From Verrucomicrobiota bacterium (lineage in GTDB: Bacteria > Verrucomicrobiota > Kiritimatiellia > Kiritimatiellales > Pontiellaceae): DNA of 8,398 nt. Positions 6,050 through 8,398 of the stretch are shown here, one piece after another. Positions within the stretch are counted from its first letter, which is position 1, and every line of letters starts with the position of its first letter. The notes beneath the pieces are model-generated. The model saw only the letters and a list, made by a program, of their open reading frames with translations. It ran no database searches and was not told the origin of the DNA. A program made the position numbers and the translations under genes. The DNA is taken from assembly GCA_003532555.1 (NCBI GenBank), contig DOEU01000112.1, positions 1 through 8,398 of the forward strand, written 5' to 3'.

Positions 6050-7675
6050 TTATTTTTCTTTGAGGAGCGAAATTGTCGGAGAAGATTGATGTAGTGGCCC
6101 TTTAGCAGTTCGAACTAGTTTTGAACATTTATTCCGGAGATCTTCGGCTATTTTAGCATAGTTTTTATCATGAATAAGGTTAGTGGATTCATACGGATCT
6201 ATTGCTGTATGATAAAGTTCTTCGTATACAGCTAATTCACCGATAATGGATGCGGTTAAGGAGCTGGCATATGCATTGGCGAGTGATTTGGTGGTTGCAT
6301 GGGTTTTTTCGTGACGGTCATTTTGAAAATAACGGATATAACGGTATTGATCGGTTCGAACGGTTTCACAGCGTGGATTTCCATGTTGGGTCGACCAGAG
6401 ATTTTCTCCAAAAGCAACTTGGCGCCATATCACATTTTGTTTCCTTATAAGGGGGAGTAGGCTTTTCCCTTGCATGGTGTCGGGGGGGATTAGTCCTGCA
6501 AGGTGAAGTAGGGTTGGCGCGATATCAATGGATTGAACAAGGTGTGGAAGTCGTTCGCCTCCTGCTTGTCTCGGGTCATAGATGAGCAAAGGAACACGAA
6601 GGCAGGTGTCATAACAAAGAGCTTTTCCGCCGAGTCCAAATTCACCGTTTTGCAGTCCGTGATCTGAAGTGAAGATGAGAATCGTATTTTCATGCAGTCC
6701 GTGTTTGTTGAGTGTGTTTCGTAGTGTTCCGATCATCTGGTCGATTCCGGTGATAGTCTGCATAGTTCGAACTAGACGTTCTCTCAATGCATCTTCGGTG
6801 TTCACCCAGTCATAGCTCTCTTGTCGGAGATCTTGAAATAGTAGATCAGCAGGTAACTTCGGGTGTATGCATTCGTTTTTGGGCAGATAGAAGGGCGGTA
6901 GCGGCAGGGTGTGAAGTTGGTCACGATAAGTGGTTCGATAGAGCTTATTATCAGTGGGGTATTGTTTCATTCGACTTACACTGAAGCTATGCGGCAGATT
7001 GAGGCTGATCGTAAGACAGAAGGGTTTATGTGGGTCTCGTTGGTGTAGGAAGGTCTCGGCTGATTTGTAGAAATTCGGATGTGTGGTGGGACTGAGAAAA
7101 GCTTGAATACCTTGGGAGAGAATTTCGGTTTGGGTGTTGGGTTTGGCATTGGAGAAAATAGGATGCCGTTTTTTGGGATAAAATCCGAGGTGTTTATGTC
7201 CGGCATACCAAAAATCAAAGCTGTTTTCGAAATGGCCGCTGTGGTAGCCATCTGCCCCGATGGGGACATGATTTTTCCCGATATAGGCTGTGGTATATCC
7301 GGCTGTTTTTAGAAGAGTGGGATAGGCTGCTTGCCATGCGTGTTGCGAGATCGCGGTGCCGGAGTTGAAATTGACACCGTGTCTGCGTTCATATTGTCCG
7401 AGGAAATAAGATACTCGACTGGGAGTGCAGATGGCGGAGGTGACGAAGGCTTTTTCAAATACATAGCCTTCTTTTGCTAATTGATCTAGGTGGGGGGTTT
7501 TCCCGTTTTTTTGCCCCATAAAGCCGACGGAGTCCCACCGTTGATCATCGGTTAGAATAAAGATGATATTGGGTGGATTTTCTGGGGGCTTGGAAAATCC
7601 TATCGTCGGATCGAATAGGGCGATGAGGCAGGGAAGAAGCCGCAAAGATACGATAATGTTTTTAACTAAATACAT
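6050..7675 (-). CDS. S1-family sulfatase (formylglycine-dependent)
   Basis: A 541-residue member of the alkaline phosphatase superfamily that hydrolyses sulfate esters, probably on polysaccharides outside the cytoplasm. From the chosen start, a signal peptide is seen (MYLVKN followed by a hydrophobic segment, about 1-27). NIIFILTDDQRWD (36-48) supplies the metal-binding Asp43-Asp44. CTPSR (83-87) is the sulfatase signature, in which Cys83 becomes formylglycine through an anSME or FGE maturase not encoded here. YIGKNH (131-136) and FTSDHGLQNGEFGLGGKALCYD (335-356) hold the other expected metal and sulfate contacts (Asp338, His339, Lys351). The substrate cannot be told from sequence. The ATG at 7675 is chosen because it places the signal peptide at the N-terminus; a TTG at 7747 would overlap the upstream gene and add 24 residues before the signal. 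The ribosome site is weak. The gene lies 64 bases downstream of the MTHFR-domain gene and directly precedes the M15 peptidase gene. Confidence 0.95.
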   Translation of the reverse strand: MYLVKNIIVSLRLLPCLIALFDPTIGFSKPPENPPNIIFILTDDQRWDSVGFMGQKNGKTPHLDQLAKEGYVFEKAFVTSAICTPSRVSYFLGQYERRHGVNFNSGTAISQHAWQAAYPTLLKTAGYTTAYIGKNHVPIGADGYHSGHFENSFDFWYAGHKHLGFYPKKRHPIFSNAKPNTQTEILSQGIQAFLSPTTHPNFYKSAETFLHQRDPHKPFCLTISLNLPHSFSVSRMKQYPTDNKLYRTTYRDQLHTLPLPPFYLPKNECIHPKLPADLLFQDLRQESYDWVNTEDALRERLVRTMQTITGIDQMIGTLRNTLNKHGLHENTILIFTSDHGLQNGEFGLGGKALCYDTCLRVPLLIYDPRQAGGERLPHLVQSIDIAPTLLHLAGLIPPDTMQGKSLLPLIRKQNVIWRQVAFGENLWSTQHGNPRCETVRTDQYRYIRYFQNDRHEKTHATTKSLANAYASSLTASIIGELAVYEELYHTAIDPYESTNLIHDKNYAKIAEDLRNKCSKLVRTAKGPLHQSSPTISLLKEK

Positions 7676-7739
7676 GATCGTATATCTTGCGAATTGAGGC
7701 GCGGCTTGCAAGCTTGCTTTGGGATGAATCTGGGATTTA

Positions 7740-8398
7740 TTACTCAAGAACCTGAAGCGCGAGATCTACAATCCCAAAGGGGGCCGATACTTGGAACCCG
7801 GCTACGCGATCGGTAATGACATCGCGTATTTCACGGGCGATTTCGATTCCAAGCGCACGTCCATCTTCTTTAGTTTTGGCGTGGCTCATTCGTTCAAGAA
7901 GGGCGTCGGGCACTTCGACACCAGGTACTTCATTTTTTAGAAATTGTGCGTTGCGGTAGCTTATAAGAGGCCATACGCCAGCAACAACAGGAATAGAGTC
8001 CCCTTTTTTTTCTACAGAATCGAGAAAGCGAAGAAGGGCTTCGGCGTCAAAGATGGGTTGAGTGATTGCATATTCTGCACCTGCATTGATTTTATTGAGG
8101 TAGTGGTTAATTTCGCGTTCAGGGTCAACGGCGCAAGGGTTGGCACCGACCCCGATGAGGAGTCCGGTGGGTGGATTAATCTGGTTTCCACCGACATCTA
8201 TTCCATGGTTTAAATTATTTACGACTTGTGTGAGCCCAACAGCATCAACATCGAAGACGGCAGTGGAGTCGGGATAGTCACCTAGTTTTGGGGGATCACC
8301 GGTTACGATAAGATAGTTTCGTAAACCGCCAGCATAGCCGCCGAGAAGATCAGATTGCATGCCGATTAGGTTCCGGTCGCGACAGCAGTAATGTAGAA
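7740..8398 (-). CDS. Methylenetetrahydrofolate reductase domain protein, 5' end cut off by the window edge
   Basis: The frame is open through the right edge, so the N-terminal part is missing; the ATG at 8360 is internal, because the residues before it (LHYCCRDRNLIG) are already conserved family sequence. The 219 visible codons match the flavin-dependent reductase that makes 5-methyltetrahydrofolate from 5,10-methylenetetrahydrofolate to supply methionine synthesis. Visible signatures are CCRDRNLIGMQSDLLG, VTGDPPKLGDYP, GVGANPCAVDPEREINHYLNKINAGAEYAITQPIFD and a PLISYRNAQFLKNEVPGVEVPD stretch near the C-terminus. The wording, especially TGDPPKLGDYPDSTAVFDVD, resembles the reductase half of B. 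subtilis YitJ-type bifunctional homocysteine S-methyltransferase/MTHFR proteins more than stand-alone E. coli MetF, so a fusion is likely but cannot be seen here. The sulfatase gene follows 64 bases later on the same strand. Confidence 0.9.
   Translation of the reverse strand, partial: LHYCCRDRNLIGMQSDLLGGYAGGLRNYLIVTGDPPKLGDYPDSTAVFDVDAVGLTQVVNNLNHGIDVGGNQINPPTGLLIGVGANPCAVDPEREINHYLNKINAGAEYAITQPIFDAEALLRFLDSVEKKGDSIPVVAGVWPLISYRNAQFLKNEVPGVEVPDALLERMSHAKTKEDGRALGIEIAREIRDVITDRVAGFQVSAPFGIVDLALQVLE

Noticed and set aside
7704..7717. Overlapping 10-bp palindromes GCTTGCAAGC and GCAAGCTTGC between the reductase and sulfatase genes
   Set aside because: There is no T-run for a terminator and no room for a loop; it could be a protein site, but nothing links it to a known regulator.
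7676..7747. Sulfatase start at TTG 7747, giving 565 residues
   Set aside because: It would overlap the upstream gene and put 24 polar residues before the signal peptide. ATG 7675 fits an exported protein better, though its ribosome site is weak.
7740..8360. Complete 206-residue gene starting at ATG 8360
   Set aside because: The frame stays open to the right edge, and the residues before this Met (CCRDRNLIG) are conserved in the reductase family, so the Met is internal and the gene is partial.

Overview
The window looks like chromosome from a bacterium of the Planctomycetes-Verrucomicrobia-Lentisphaerae group, most likely a moderately AT-rich marine or freshwater verrucomicrobial lineage. The strongest sign is the adjacent pair of a DUF1501 protein and a PSCyt1/DUF1549/DUF1553 protein, a gene couple expanded in that group. 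A secreted-type S1 sulfatase and an unusual compact glutamyl-tRNA synthetase fit the same placement. The lineage is inferred from gene content; no rRNA or other phylogenetic marker beyond gltX is present.

Layout, left to right. Positions 1-869 (minus) hold the N-terminal two thirds or so of a DUF1501 protein that runs off the left edge. It is preceded in the same operon by an 809-residue cytochrome-c-like DUF1549/DUF1553 protein (883-3312, minus). A 109-bp divergent spacer separates this operon from gltX (3422-4732, plus). gltX meets a group II truncated haemoglobin gene (4729-5154, minus) tail to tail, with the two stop codons overlapping in TTAA. An AT-rich divergent spacer (5155-5321) separates the globin from a very small gene (5322-5471, plus). 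That gene encodes a 49-residue lipoprotein whose 30-residue mature part contains nine cysteines. A hairpin terminator (5502-5528) follows and probably works in both directions. The right third is a minus-strand cluster in transcription order: the C-terminal part of a methylenetetrahydrofolate reductase domain protein running off the right edge (7740-8398), an S1 sulfatase (6050-7675), and a small M15B/VanY-like peptidase (5583-6047) starting 2 bases after the sulfatase stop.

Working together: the DUF1501 and DUF1549/1553 proteins are probably an exported pair, by Tat-like and Sec-like signals respectively. Their biochemical role is not established, though such pairs are generally linked to degradation of complex organic matter. 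The sulfatase fits the same polysaccharide-scavenging lifestyle. Its tight coupling to a peptidase without a visible signal peptide is unexplained. gltX and the reductase are housekeeping genes. The globin and the Cys-rich lipoprotein share one short intergenic region with overlapping promoter-like elements. This divergent pair is the most interesting part of the window: the lipoprotein is easily missed by gene callers and resembles a tiny membrane-anchored metallothionein-like or thiol-rich peptide. No mobile element, CRISPR array, tRNA or rRNA was seen, and no stretch over 300 bases lacks a gene.
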